DNA from: Harmonia axyridis
Lineage: Eukaryota > Arthropoda > Insecta > Coleoptera > Coccinellidae
Assembly (NCBI RefSeq): GCF_914767665.1
Contig: NC_059505.1
Coordinates: 38,623,506 to 38,687,505, forward strand
Direction: 5' to 3'
DNA length: 64,000 nt
The stretch's first letter is position 1. Each line of letters opens with the position of its first letter. The notes beneath the pieces were generated by a model. That model did no database searches. It was not told where the DNA came from and worked only from the letters and a program-made list of their open reading frames with translations. Position numbers and translations under genes: made by a program. Positions 9,658-21,256 of the stretch are shown here, piece after piece.

Positions 9658-12600
9658 TCAATTCTTCTTCTCTTTCGACTTGGAAGTTTGCTTCTTCTTA
9701 GAGTAGAGTTTGATTAAAAACCTTAAGCCAAAAACTGCTGAGGCAGTTATTGCTAAAATGAAGAGAACGACATCTATCAGCATATATTGGTACCATTCCA
9801 AGTCTAAAGCTGCCACCCTTAGGTGTTGGGCACCCTTGTTCCTCACTACATACTCCACCCAATAATTTACTGCATCAGCTGGTTCCATAGGCTTGTCCTT
9901 CATGATTCTTGATCTCGTCTTAGCATTCTCTCGGTACCTATGTGGAATTCACAGATGTAAACTCACTAAAATTGAATTTGTTAAATGAAACTCACTTTGG
10001 ATTCTCCAGCAATTCATCTAGTATTTCACCGAAACTATCTTCAGTTATTTGTTTGAAGGGAAGGTGTCTGGCGAATCCATTTGCTTCAGCTCTTTTTCCG
10101 TTAAGTTCTTGCTCAGCGAATATGGATAAGGCCATAACAGGTAAGCCGTGGTAAACAGCCTCCATTGTACTGAAGAGACCTCCATGTGAGATGAACAACT
10201 TTACGTTCTTGTGAGCTAAAAAGATATAGAAGTGAATGGAGTAGATGTACAAAGTAAGACTCTGAAAATTTGATGATGATATTGTAAAGTAGTAAGAAGA
10301 CCAAACTCTTGCCTCCAATTAAAATGAAATGAGGTTCGTTCAACTCACCGAAAATGTCATTTTGTGGTAGCCAGTTACTGATGATGACATTGTCAGGCTT
10401 GCCAGGCAGATCAGTATCTTCAAATTTCCAGATGATGGTCTCTTTGAGTTTGGAAAACTTCCTGAGTATGAAATCTCTCGTTTTTTTGGGCATATCTTTG
10501 CTCTTCACATTGGAACCCAAACTGAAATAAATAACTCCATGTTTTGCGTTGTCCAAGATTTTTTGCAGATATTCAGGCAAAGGTTTGGGCTTTCTTATGT
10601 GGAAACCACCAATGTCTTTCATGCTTGGCACTTTGGGAAGAGGATCATGCACGCTTGGATCTGAATTCAGCAGAACCAAGGAAACGTTGTAGGCTATGTC
10701 TGATATATGTGGAGCATCTGGGTAGTAATTATGTAACATTCTGTTCTGAGCAGGTAGGGATACCAAGTTGAAGAACAAGTTGGAGTAAATGTAGAATATC
10801 GTGTTTTCCACTCGTTCCAAGAATGTCATATGGTTTGTAAGGTGTGCCAAAGTTGGGACATATGAAATAGGTTCTGGGTTTCCCTGGTAACGGTTGGTCC
10901 ATTCGTTAGCATCCATGGGGTTGTATACAATGAGAGGTGCGTTGAAATGACGTGCAACGTATTTCATAGCTTCAGATGCAAACTCTTCTACGATGACAGC
11001 GTCAAATTTTTCGTTCGTCTTCATGAACTCTTTGAAGTTGGTGTGATTGAAAGCCATATCTTGGAAGCTGTTGCTTATGAAGTGGAATACTATTGGTAGT
11101 AGAACTGAGTAAGAATTCATCTCGAAGTAATTCACAGTGTAACCTAAAAGAGAATTCAATTCATTATCATATAATAAAAGTAAGAGGGGAATAACTGCGG
11201 AAGTTTTAAAGTGAAATTATACCTTGTTTTTATAGGTGGAATTTATACAGAAGGAGCCTGAGGGAAATTAAAACTTCAGCAGAGTGTTATACGGTTCAGC
11301 TTCTTTTTAAATATTTTCATTGGTAAAGTTTCTCTAGCTACAGGGGTGGTTGATATTGGTATTCATGTTTTCTATGAAACCAATTATGATTTATGATAAG
11401 TCATGTTGTTCAAGGTGGCTTTTGAATAAATCAAATTGCAATTATTGTGATATGATATTTAAGTTAATTACTTTGACAAGTTAGCTTGCAATAATTCTCG
11501 CATTTAAAATGAAATTATTGTCAATTAACTTGCATGATTGGGTATAAAGTTTGGATAGAGGAAATATATCGAGTCAAATGGAGAACAATCTGCACTGCTT
11601 ACAGAAAGTCATTGAAATACATTTGGAGAATACATAATATGTTCTAAAACTTTGCGGTAGAAATATTTATTCAGCGGCAGTATAGCGATAAATGTTGTTA
11701 ATTCCTTTATTATGTTTTATTGATTTTTCGAAGAATTGATTTATTATTTAATTCCGTCTTTTGCTTCAAGGATGAATGAATTGGGAAGATCAATCCCGTA
11801 GCAATTCATTTTTGAGTGAAATTTCTTGCAAATAGCTCTTCTAACGGGTGTTTATTTTTTCGAGGTATATAACTTTAAGTTGGCATTACTGTTCAAGATG
11901 GCGACCGATTTAACAGCTGTCAAGTGATTTATTCTCAGTTTGGTTTGGCAATTCATCATGAATAGACTCACGCCTGAACAACGCTTGCAAATATTGCAAT
12001 TTTATTTCGAAAATAATGGTTCTGTGCGGAATACGTATCGCGCACTACGTCCATTTTATTTTGTTTAGCGATGAAGCGTCTTTCTGGTTGAATGGCTACG
12101 TCAACAAACAAAACATCCGCATTTGGAGTGAAGCTAATCCTCAAGTGTATGTCGAAACACCGTTACATCCCGAAAAACTGACTGGTGGAATCATTGGTCC
12201 TTACAGCTTCAAAAACGATGATGGCCAGAACGTTACAGTCAATGGTGATCAGTATAGAGCCATGATTACTAACTTTTTCATTCCTGAATTGAACAACCAT
12301 GATCTCCAGGAGCTGTGGTTCCAAAAAGAAGGCGCAACATGTCACACAGCTCGTGCCACAATCGATTTATTGAAAGACACGTTTGGTGACCGCCTAATTC
12401 CACGTTTTGGACCTGTGAATTGGCCTCCAAGATCTTGTGATTCAACACCGCTAGACTACTTTCTGTGGGGCTATGTAAAGTCATTGGTCTATGCGGATAA
12501 GCCACAAACCCTCGACCATTTGGAAGACAACATTCGCCGTGTTATTGCCGATATAAGGCCACAAATGTTGGAAAAAGTCATCGAAAATTGGACGTCCAGA

Positions 12601-13185
12601 TTGGACTACATCCGAGCCAGCCGTGGCGGTCATATGCCAGAAATCATATTTAAAATGTAATGCCACAAGATTATCTTGCGGATAAATAAAATTCATGTCA
12701 ATCGAATAATCCATCGTTGTTTTATTGAAATTTAAAGATCTATAGCTCTAAAAAAACACCCTTTATATGACTTTCAACTATTTCGGATATGAGATTTCAA
12801 CACGTTGAGCATGGACCAATTTTTTTCCATTTCCCATAGTTTATTATCGAAAATAATAGATTAATTCGCATGTTATCAGGAAATATCACATCTTTTTTCG
12901 TATACAGTGTAGAAAATTGAGATTGAACAGTAAATATATAAACTCACGTTGAGCCTCTTCGAACAACCCATCTAAATATATCTGCCGGTAGTTCTTAGGC
13001 GGATTTTTCTCCTTGAAAGCCGCCACCACTGTAACATCATGCCCCTTTTCAGCGAGAATCTTCATCATGGTACTACCGGCCATGTAGTGACTTTTGCCGG
13101 GCACATGAAAAACACCCAGTATTTTGGCGCACTCAATCCCGGTCAGAAGGACCAGGCAAATACCGAGAAAACCGATGATCTTCAT
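9658..13185 (-). CDS. UDP-glycosyltransferase, gene B
   Basis: This is a complete four-exon UGT: exons 12948-13185, 10349-11143, 9996-10215 and 9658-9937, predicting 510 residues. Introns are 1804, 133 and 58 bp. The long first intron holds a mariner-like element at 11844-12763. The protein has a signal peptide (MKIIGFLGICLVLLTG), FHVPGKSHYMAGST with the conserved His, and a UDP-sugar signature FISHGG..LPVMALSIFAEQ. A membrane anchor and a tail ending KEKKN (KxKxx-type) follow. Exon 2 begins differently from its paralogues (C|GT, giving Arg at the junction) and is 6-12 nt shorter. Its N-terminal half is the most diverged among A-E, suggesting a different acceptor range. It should act as a membrane-bound ER glycosyltransferase. 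The substrate is unknown. Confidence 0.92.
11844..12763 (+). mobile_element. DD41D mariner-like element, copy 1
   Basis: The element is bounded by TA on both sides (11842-11843 and 12764-12765), with imperfect terminal repeats beginning ACGGGTGTTT and AAGGGTGTTT. It lies in intron 1 of UGT gene B, antisense to it. The transposase starts with an N-terminal helix-turn-helix (MNRLTPEQRLQILQFYF). It then jumps directly to the catalytic core (ILFSDEASFWLNG), so about half of the N-terminal region is deleted. The open stretch 12016-12660 keeps the first Asp and the final Asp (TPLDYFLWGY). The second is replaced (WFQKEGATCH, Glu for Asp), and a further 22-24 nt are lost near 12183. It is non-autonomous. 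Confidence 0.9.
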
Positions 13186-13672
13186 CTTGATTTCGAAGTT
13201 TTAGAGATACTGAGCTTGTATCGATTGAATAAGTTTATTTATAGGAATACTAGGTGTTCAGGTTGTATCGTTGCAAAGCGAAAATTTTTGAGATAACGGT
13301 TAGGGATATGATTCAGCTCGAACGAAATCGAGTAGAGTGCTTGTGACGATTAGTCGGCAGATTGTAGAGATGAATAGTGTTTTCGGCCGTAACCTTCAGT
13401 CCGCTACACATCGACGATTTGTGAAAACATGTGAAGTAGTGACTAGTAAATAGTAGTTATGAATAGATATGTTATGGAAGCATAGGCGTCGTTGTAGTTA
13501 TTTAGTAAGGGGATACAAATTCAGCTGGTGAATTGTTTTGAAGGCGAAAAAACTTCTGAAATCCTTTTCTCATGGAAAGTGTCAACTGAAAATGGTTTCA
13601 GTAGAGTTCTAGGATATTGAACTGGGATACAATTAGGGAATCCAATCCCGTACCAAAAAAAAAATCCTGCAA

Positions 13673-13701
13673 ATCCGCGGGATGAAAAGAATCCCGCGGA
13701 T
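13673..13701. repeat. Perfect 11-bp GC-rich hairpin
   Basis: ATCCGCGGGAT (13673-13683) and ATCCCGCGGAT (13691-13701) are exact reverse complements separated by a 7-base loop. They are unusually GC-rich for this window. The function is unknown. Confidence 0.8.
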
Positions 13702-13855
13702 CCGCAAGAATGTGGGATTGTTAACAATATATATATTCTTTATACTCAACCTATAAAACATGCTCATAAAAAGTCCAACTGTTCTCGCGAGTGTGGAAGT
13801 TTATGGCACGAGCCTGAAAGGCGAGTTTGCCGCTAACACACGAACGAGAAGAGGA

Positions 13856-14234
13856 CTTTTCCTACAACTGCCATGAAAAGTAGCGTATTCCTCATAGCTT
13901 ACACTCGCGAGAAGAGTTAGACTTTCCCCACTTGTTGCACAATATACTATTCTCCACATGTTGCACACTATACTTTTCCTACAACTGCACGAATTTCAAT
14001 AATTCAATTAATGGACTTGATTCAAATCAAAATGGCCTTCGTTGACAGTATGTGCTAATTAATTGCGTTTCCATAGAAACAACTCAAAAGCCTAATTCCA
14101 TTGGTCTACAAAGCGAGATGTGGGCAAAGTGCCGTGTGGAAAAATATTTCTCACACTGTGAGCAATACATAGTTTTGAAGTTGAGTATGCTATGAAGTAT
14201 ACGCTACTTTCCATAGCAGTTGTAGGAAAAAGTG
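13856..14234. repeat. Inverted repeat, ~42-bp arms
   Basis: The segment at about 13856-13899 (starting CTTTTCCTACAACTGCCATG) recurs inverted at about 14191-14234, with roughly 5 differences. The spacer contains several short repeats of the type 'cttttcctacaactg' and 'ccacttgttgcac'. It may be a MITE. Confidence 0.65.
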
Positions 14235-15059
14235 TTTATTTCATGGCAACAGCTTTCAAGTTTTGCCGCGGGTAAACTAGAAAAATCTGCCCACAAGTGT
14301 TGTCTCACAGTTTTTCCAACTAGAAACCATTTGTTGTTCAAAATTGAGCGTTTGTGATTGGTGGAAATTAAGTCGAGGGGCGGAGTTGTAAACAGCTCCA
14401 AGTATGTACCTGTACCCCTATTCCATCTGCATTCAAAAAGGGTCATTTCATGTTTTAATAACTCTTAAGTGTTGTTCGTACTCGTGCTCGTACAGCTATA
14501 AAAGAAGGCTTAGATCTGGTACCCACGCAGTACAAATACTGCGATTCCTCTTGCAAATTCAAAGTCGATAAGTTAGATAAAGATACTTTATCCTCATCAG
14601 CATAAGTGATAAATGGTCTTCGGTTTGGATTGTGTTTTGTCTTCTGAAGACGTCTCTATTTGTAGCCTGTCAGTCAAACTCTTAATTTCATTTCGTAATG
14701 TTGACTTACTATGGAGTATACAAATGTATAATCTTGGCCATTTTTAGACATTGACTGTTATCCCAGAAATTCTAGAAATTATCCTGGGTTTTCTAAATAC
14801 GGTATCATACTTATCATTAATGAACGGTGCTCTTTTATCCTAGATAATAAAGCTTTAATCATTTCCTTACTCAATGTCGAGTTATAATGACTTTACAATT
14901 TGCTGATCATGAATCGTAGTGTAGTTTCAGCAGTATCTAGTGTTGCATCTTCGTCCGTAACTTATGAGTGGTTCATTGCTTTTTGGGACGCGTCAAAAGA
15001 CGTTTGCGCTTTTATTGTCTATTATGCAATTTAATATTGAATTTTGCAACCACAGTTTA

Positions 15060-15960
15060 GAAAACTAAAGCACTTTGGGGTTGTCGTGAAGCATGTTCTC
15101 GACCGGGAATGGTTGAAGCGAGTAAGAGATCTAAAGAAACCTTGTGTGCTCCTCAAAAACAACTGAGAATACTGCTGCTGTAGCCCGTAGTGTTGAGGAA
15201 AATCCAGGTTTGTCGAATCCTCGTCAATCTTGTGAATTAGGCATTCCACAAACGACATTACACCATATTTCGTATAAAGACTCAAGTTTTAAGGTTTTTA
15301 AAGTTCAGTTAACACAAGGACTCAATCCGGTCGATCACCAGCAACGTCTTCGCCGATTGAGCCCTTAAGATGCATCAAAATGATATGGATTTTCATCGAA
15401 ACACAATCTTCAGTATGAGGCCCAGTTTCATAACTTTAATTGTCAAATAGGGGACTCGCAAAATTCAAGAATGATTCTTGAATAGCTTCCCCGTCCTTAA
15501 CCTGTCACTGTTTGAGTAATTGCATCTTTCATATTCAAAAATGAAACTGGTAACTGTTACGGTGGATGAATTGCGTTACCGAGGTACGATTAATGATTCT
15601 TGATAACCGAAGTTGGAAGATATTGATGTGGAAGATGTTTGTTTTCAACAAGACAGCGCTAAGTGCCACACAAGTAATGAAACAATCGTAATTTAGTAGG
15701 AAAAGTTTCCAGGCAGTTATTTTACGAAGAATGGCCTCTGAAATCTTGTGATTTGTTACATTTTCTATGGGTATACGGGAAAGATAAGGTCTATGCTTAT
15801 CAATCGATTCAAGACCTTGAAGATGGAATTCGTGAAGTTGTCGAGGACAAACAACCGCAAATGTAAGGATTGGTCTTGGGAAATTTCATAGAAAAATCAA
15901 ATGATGCAAACACAGCTGTAGAGGCCATTTCGCTCATTTCCTCCTTCAATGGAATAAACA
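15060..15960 (+). mobile_element. Decayed mariner-like transposase, subfamily 2
   Basis: The plus strand reads ENTAAVARSVEENPGLSNPR, then GLNPVDHQQRLRR (to about 15360). Near 15780-15870 it reads YAYQSIQDLEDGIREVVEDK. These are pieces of the transposase family of the DD41D copies, but of a different subfamily, and split by stops and frameshifts. The remnant at 53790-54110 is closest. Terminal repeats were not found. Confidence 0.7.
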
Positions 15961-16402
15961 TATACATTAATTTCTCTTAATATATCCTCTATTTGTTCTG
16001 TATCGAAATGAAACCTCTTGATGATCAAACTGAAGTAATGGGTTGAGGAAAAACTATTGTTTTGTAATGTAATTCCTTTTTTATTATGGTATCAGAGAAG
16101 AACCCTATTCAATCTACGCTTATGGGGCCATGTATGTAAAATCATAGTGACTCTTTTTTCATTAACTCTATTTAATATGGAAATTGTAACTTAGACCGAG
16201 GTATATTTCGATGAGTTTTCTCAATGGTTTGAGATTTTCTATGATATAAAAGAGGACATAATAAACTATTGCCCTATTGAAATCACAGAACATAATATTT
16301 CAAGACACTTTTTATTAGGTCTATTCAAAAATAATTTGTACAATTAAAGAAATACTTTAACATATTCTTTCATTTCATCATTTGTCTGCAGCAAATACAA
16401 TA

Positions 16403-19400
16403 TTAATCATTCTTCTTTCCGGGCGATAATTTCTTTTTCAATACACTATTGAACAGAAATCTCAACGAGAAAACTACTGCTAATAACACAGCCAAAATGA
16501 AGAGCACCACATCTATCAGCAAATATTGGTACCATTCCAGATCTAAAGCTGCCACCCTAAGATGTGGAGCCCCCTTGTGTCTTATCACATACTCCACCCA
16601 ATAATTTAGAGCATCTGCAGGCTCCATAGGTTTGTCTCTCATAATTTGGGACCTCATTTGGGCATTCTCCTTATATCTGCGAAAAAATTAATTCAATGAA
16701 ACTTGTGTAAATATGTGTATAGAGTAATGAGAATAGAATGAAGCTTGCATATTTTGAGTAGAACCTTTGAGAAGATTATTGTGTTTTACTAAAGGGTAAC
16801 CAATATTCAGCAAGAGATATATCCAACATGATTTAAGTCGAGATCAAATAATAGAGACCAGGTTAAAAATTAAGAGGATTCCAATTTAATATCTCTACTT
16901 ATACGATTATCGAATTAAATTTGAATCTTCTCGAAGGAATTTCAAGCATAATGGAATAACTTAGAATCTTACTTCGGATCACTCAGCAAGTCGTCTAAGA
17001 CTTCACTGAATATGTGTTCTGTGACTTCTTTGAATGGAATATGTCTGGCGAAACCATTAGCTTCAGCTCTATTACCATTGAGCTTTTGATCAGCACCGAC
17101 CGATAAAGCCATAACTGGCAGTCCGTGGTAAACAGCCTCCATTGTACTGAAGAGACCACCATGGGAGATGAACAATTTTACGTTTTTGTGAGCTGAAAAG
17201 ATGAAACAGAGGATTAAAGGGATATACAAATTAAGACCTGAACAATTCGAGAATCTTGTGAGATACTAAGAGGCCTAAAGTTATGTATCCAATCGAAATT
17301 AAATGATAATTGTTCAAATTACCGAAAATATCATTTTGAGGCAGCCAACTCCTGATGATAACGTTATCAGGCTTGCCAGGTAAGTCAGGATCTTCAAATT
17401 TCCAGATGACAGTCTCCTTGAGTTTGGAAAACTTTCTGAGTATGAAATCTCTCGTCTCTTTGGGCATATCTTTGCTCTTCACATTGGAACCCAAGCTAAA
17501 AAAGATAACTCCATGTTTAGCGTTGTCCAAGATCGTTTGGAGATCTTGAGGCAAAGGTTTCGGCTTTCTTATGTGGAAACCACCAATGTCTTTCATGCTT
17601 GGCACTTTGGGAATGGGTTCTTGGACGCTTGGATCAGAATTCAGAAGAACCAAGGAGACATTGTAAGCTATGTCTGCTAGATCTGGAGCACTTGGAAAAT
17701 ATTTGTGAACTAATCTATTGTGAGCTGGAAAGTTTATAAGGTTGGAGAGTAATTTTGCATAAACGTAGAAAAAAGTATTTTCAACTCTCTCCAGGAATGA
17801 CATATGGTTTGTGAGATGGGAGACATAGAAATTGGGATGGTATGATGGTGTGTCCGGGTTACCCTGGAAGGGATTGGTCCAATCGTTTGCATCTAGAGCG
17901 CTGTAAACAATCAAGGGTGCGTTGTAATGGTGGGCAACGTATTTGATGGCCTCTGATTGGAATTCTTCAATGATGACAGCATCAAATTTTTCATCAGCCT
18001 TTAGGAATTCCTTGAAGACTGTGTGATTGAAGACATCCTCTATGAATTCAGTGGACATGAAGTGGAAAAATATTGGCCCCATCAATGGAGAAGGATTGAA
18101 GTCGAACATCTTCATGTTGGCAAACACATCTGTGAAAAAATGGGGTAAGAGATCAAAAAACTGCTGAAGATATTAACTGGAATTAACAACTACTATATAC
18201 ACTGCTCAACAATTGATAGGGATCACTTACTTGTTCTAAATTTATTTCTGAAATATTCGCTCCAAGATTATAAATTTAGTCAGATATCAGAGTATTTTCA
18301 GTTGATAATATGGTTCACTTGAGAAAAGAATGAAAAAATGGAAAGTTGGAGAGAAAAAAAGACTTTATTAGGAACACTCAAAATTCTGTGTTTGAATAAC
18401 ATAAAAATTTTATGATGAAACCACAAGAAGGCTGAAGTTTCGGTTAAGCTAGTACCTAGTTGGTCCCCCACGAGCTCGTCTCAAGCATTCTACCCTACGA
18501 GGCATACTTTCGATCAAACGATTTATAAAATTTTGGGGCAAATTCGTCCAAATATCCCGTAAAGCGTTAGAAAGGTCCTCCAGGTTATTGATCGGTTGTT
18601 CTAAGGTTGACAATTGTCTAGACATCTCAGACCAGACATGTTCGATGCAATTCATGTCTGGAGAGCGAGCTGGCCAGTCCATCCTTTCAATAGCATGAGT
18701 TTCTAGCGCTTCATTAACCAGACGACTACGGTGTGGACCGGCATTATCGTCAATTAAAATGAAATTCTCGCCCACGGCAGCCGCAAACGGAACAATTATG
18801 GGTTCAATAATCATATCGTGATATTTCTGGCTGGTCATGGTGGTGTTCTGCAGAACAACCAACTCTGTGCGTTGGTTCAAACAAATGCCTCCCCATACAC
18901 ATATAGAACCTCCGCCAAAAGCTGTTGTGGGTACCATAAACTGTTCTACATACCTTCGACCTCTTTACCTCCAAGCAAGAATACGTCCATCGGAGTTGAC
19001 CAAACGAAATCTAGACTCATCCGTAAATAAACATCGGCTCCAATCTTCAAGTGTCCAATTGCGGTGCTCCTCAGCCCATTGCCGTCGATGAACCCGGTGT
19101 TCCCTATTCAAACGGGGATGTTGTACCCTCCTACGTGCTCTCAAACCACGAACATGTAGTCGTCGTCTTACAGTCTGGTTCGAAATTAGAACTCCTGTTG
19201 CAACTCTCAGTGATCTATTGAGCCGCGACGCCGGGTAAGTGGGATTTCTCCTAGCATTGAGTATCAAAAGACAATCTTGGGCAGCTGTTGTACTGCGCTG
19301 CCGACCTCCCCCATGAACATAAGCTACTGAGTCGTTTTGGATGAACCTATTCCAAGCCCGACTCACGACACTTTGCGAAACATTCAACCGCCGGGACACT

Positions 19401-20086
19401 TCTCGCTGGGACAAACCTTCCTGTATCCACCGTATGATTTGGTCCAGTTGCACAGGAGCCAAACGTCTTCTCGGCATGACTGATAAGCTGATTTTTGTTC
19501 TCATTTCTTCAATTATTGTCACCTTATGTGTTTGAACGAGAGAAAAAAACAGATTTAATAACAAATACCACATTGCTTTTCACTCCGCCTGTAACAGCCT
19601 ACAGATAATAATCGAATTTGTGAACAAGAGCCGATGAAGTGAGGAAGACTTTGATATAATCAACTCAAAACATCTTACTTTTTCCTTAGAGAACATATAA
19701 TGTACAGATATTCACGAGATAACTTGAAAAAAATACAAATGAAGAGAAGTTCATAAGTGATCCCTAGCAATTGTTGATCAGTGTTGTTTCTTAGAATTTC
19801 ATCATGAAATTTGTGGTGTTATTTGACATGGCTAATGTTTTCACTTACCTTCTAATTTTTTACTGAGTCCATCCAGGTAAATCTGTCGATAGTTTTTGGG
19901 TGGATTCTTCTCTTTGTGAGCAGCAATCACAGTGACGTCATGTCCTTTTTCAGCCAAAATCTTCATCAGGGTGCTACAAGCCATATAGTGACTCTTACCG
20001 GCTAAATGGAAAACACCCAGTATTTTCGCACATTCTACCGTGGCCAAAATAACCAAGAAAGCACCTACCACACCGAAGATTTTCAT
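16403..20086 (-). CDS. UDP-glycosyltransferase, gene C
   Basis: This is a complete four-exon UGT: exons 19849-20086, 17323-18129, 16973-17192 and 16403-16676, predicting 512 residues. Introns are 1719, 130 and 296 bp. Intron 1 would be about 135 bp without the Tc1 insertion at 18200-19783. The protein has a signal peptide (MKIFGVVGAFLVILATVEC), FHLAGKSHYMACST, the N-V-S sequon and signature FISHGG..LPVMALSVGADQ. A membrane helix and tail ending GKKND (KKxx) follow. It is the only minus-strand gene that keeps Asp-Gln rather than Glu-Gln at the end of the sugar-donor signature. It also has VGADQ and LNGNRA where the others have FAEQ and LNGKRA, so donor binding could differ slightly. A paired GATA motif lies about 97 bp upstream of the ATG. 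Confidence 0.93.
18200..19783 (-). mobile_element. Tc1-like DNA transposon in UGT intron 1
   Basis: Terminal inverted repeats begin CACTGCTCAACAATTG (left, 18200) and, on the other strand, CACTGATCAACAATTG (right, ending 19783). Both contain AGGGATCACTTA. The element is about 1.58 kb, lies in the same orientation as host gene C, and occupies nearly all of its first intron. It carries an almost intact transposase. Confidence 0.88.
18449..19486 (-). pseudogene. Tc1 transposase with a single stop codon
   Basis: From MPRRRLAPVQLDQ (start near 19486) the frame reads a helix-turn-helix (SQREVSRRLNVSQSVVSRAW), a second DNA-binding half rich in Arg, the first catalytic Asp (CLFTDESRF), the second (ILIDDNAGPH) and the Glu (SPDMNCIEHVW). 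I count 34 residues between the second Asp and Glu, i.e. DD34E. The only defect I see is one in-frame TAA at 18965-18967, after GRILAWR. Downstream the same frame continues to the natural end, GGPTRY. It is therefore a young element inactivated by one nonsense change. An upstream ATG at 19573 is also in frame. Confidence 0.85.
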
Positions 20087-21256
20087 TCTAGAGTCCAGAT
20101 ACCTTACTTATCACTGTCAAAATAAGCTCATCGAGGTATTTTTGCAGTTTATAAGTTCCAAACATTATACAACCAATATTCGCAGATAAAGTCATATCTG
20201 ATGTATCTGAGCTAGAGTGTTAATGATTTAGATCAATTGAAAAATAGATTCAGGCCGGGACTAAATAAAAATTGAGTTTGGATTGAATTTTCACTTTCCT
20301 ATCGTGGTTGTTTCTGAGCACAAACGAAATCAACTAACAGATACCTAATATTATGATTTAATTGTAGATTCAAAGTCGTCATTCGTTTAAGTTCTAAGGA
20401 GGGGATTGGTTCTAGTGAGTCTATTTTCGTTACATCTGACTTGAAGATATTGGAGGTATATTTGAAACAATAACTCTTGCTTCGATCAAGAATTTATAGG
20501 GAAATGCTAATATGAAATTCGAGAAAATATCCAAATGTAAAATATCATTTTGATCGCAGCTTTACAATTATCAATAAACCAAAAGTTCAACGAGCCATAT
20601 TTACAGAACCCCTAGTTGGATTCTGTCCATTGAAAAACTCAACTACAGAATTAAATATTCGAAACTACCCTGAAAATATCGATATAATTGAATTTGTGGG
20701 TTGATTCGTCATCAGTGAGTTTAATTTTATCATTTGAAACCATTTGTGGCTCAAAATCAGTAAATTACAGACATCGTGACGAAATAATATGGTAATCTGA
20801 TTGGGGAACGAGTGCTCAAAAAGTGATTTTCCCTACGGCTGATATATACCTATACTTCACGAAAACAGTTATTAATGATTAAGCAATCATTGATAACGAT
20901 GGTATTCATTCTGATCTTTATTTTGCAAATTCATTTTGAAAAGAAAAAATCATTAATGGAATCTATGTGTCTATGCTCATTCATTCATAATTGAATATCT
21001 CCATTCATTTTATTTTTATTCACTAGATGAAATAAATATCCTTACAAACCATTAATATTTTCTGGTTTGATACAATAACAGGAAATCAATATCCCATATG
21101 ATTGCTCACAAAAATATTTATAAGAGAAAATTAATGTCAGCAGATGTTTTTTGAAAACTTTTCATCACACCTTACAAACGAAGTACATCAAAGAATTCAA
21201 GATTTTAGAAAACAAAATTTTGTTCATTATTTAATTTTCCTACAGTAAACATAAAG
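20087..21256. other. Intergenic region between UGT genes C and D
   Basis: It contains the gene C promoter (GATA pair at 20183-20200, TATAAA-like sequence on the minus strand near 20148). Recognisable similarity to the D-E intergenic region continues to roughly 20960, for example the phrase 'attcaggccgggacta'. It is therefore part of the duplicated unit. No gene is present. Confidence 0.5.
20183..20200 (-). promoter_or_regulatory. Inverted GATA pair upstream of gene C
   Basis: CAGATAAAGTCATATCTG is an inverted repeat of CAGATA with a 6-base spacer. It ends about 97 bp upstream of the ATG at 20086. The same arrangement occurs before genes D and E at nearly the same distance. GATA factors drive gut and fat-body expression in insects; their binding here is inferred. 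Confidence 0.5.

Larger units (their letters stand above)
13186..15059. other. Gene B upstream region and repeats
   Basis: This gene-free stretch holds the hairpin at 13673-13701 and the inverted repeat at 13856-14234. No open frame here resembles a known protein. Confidence 0.4.
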
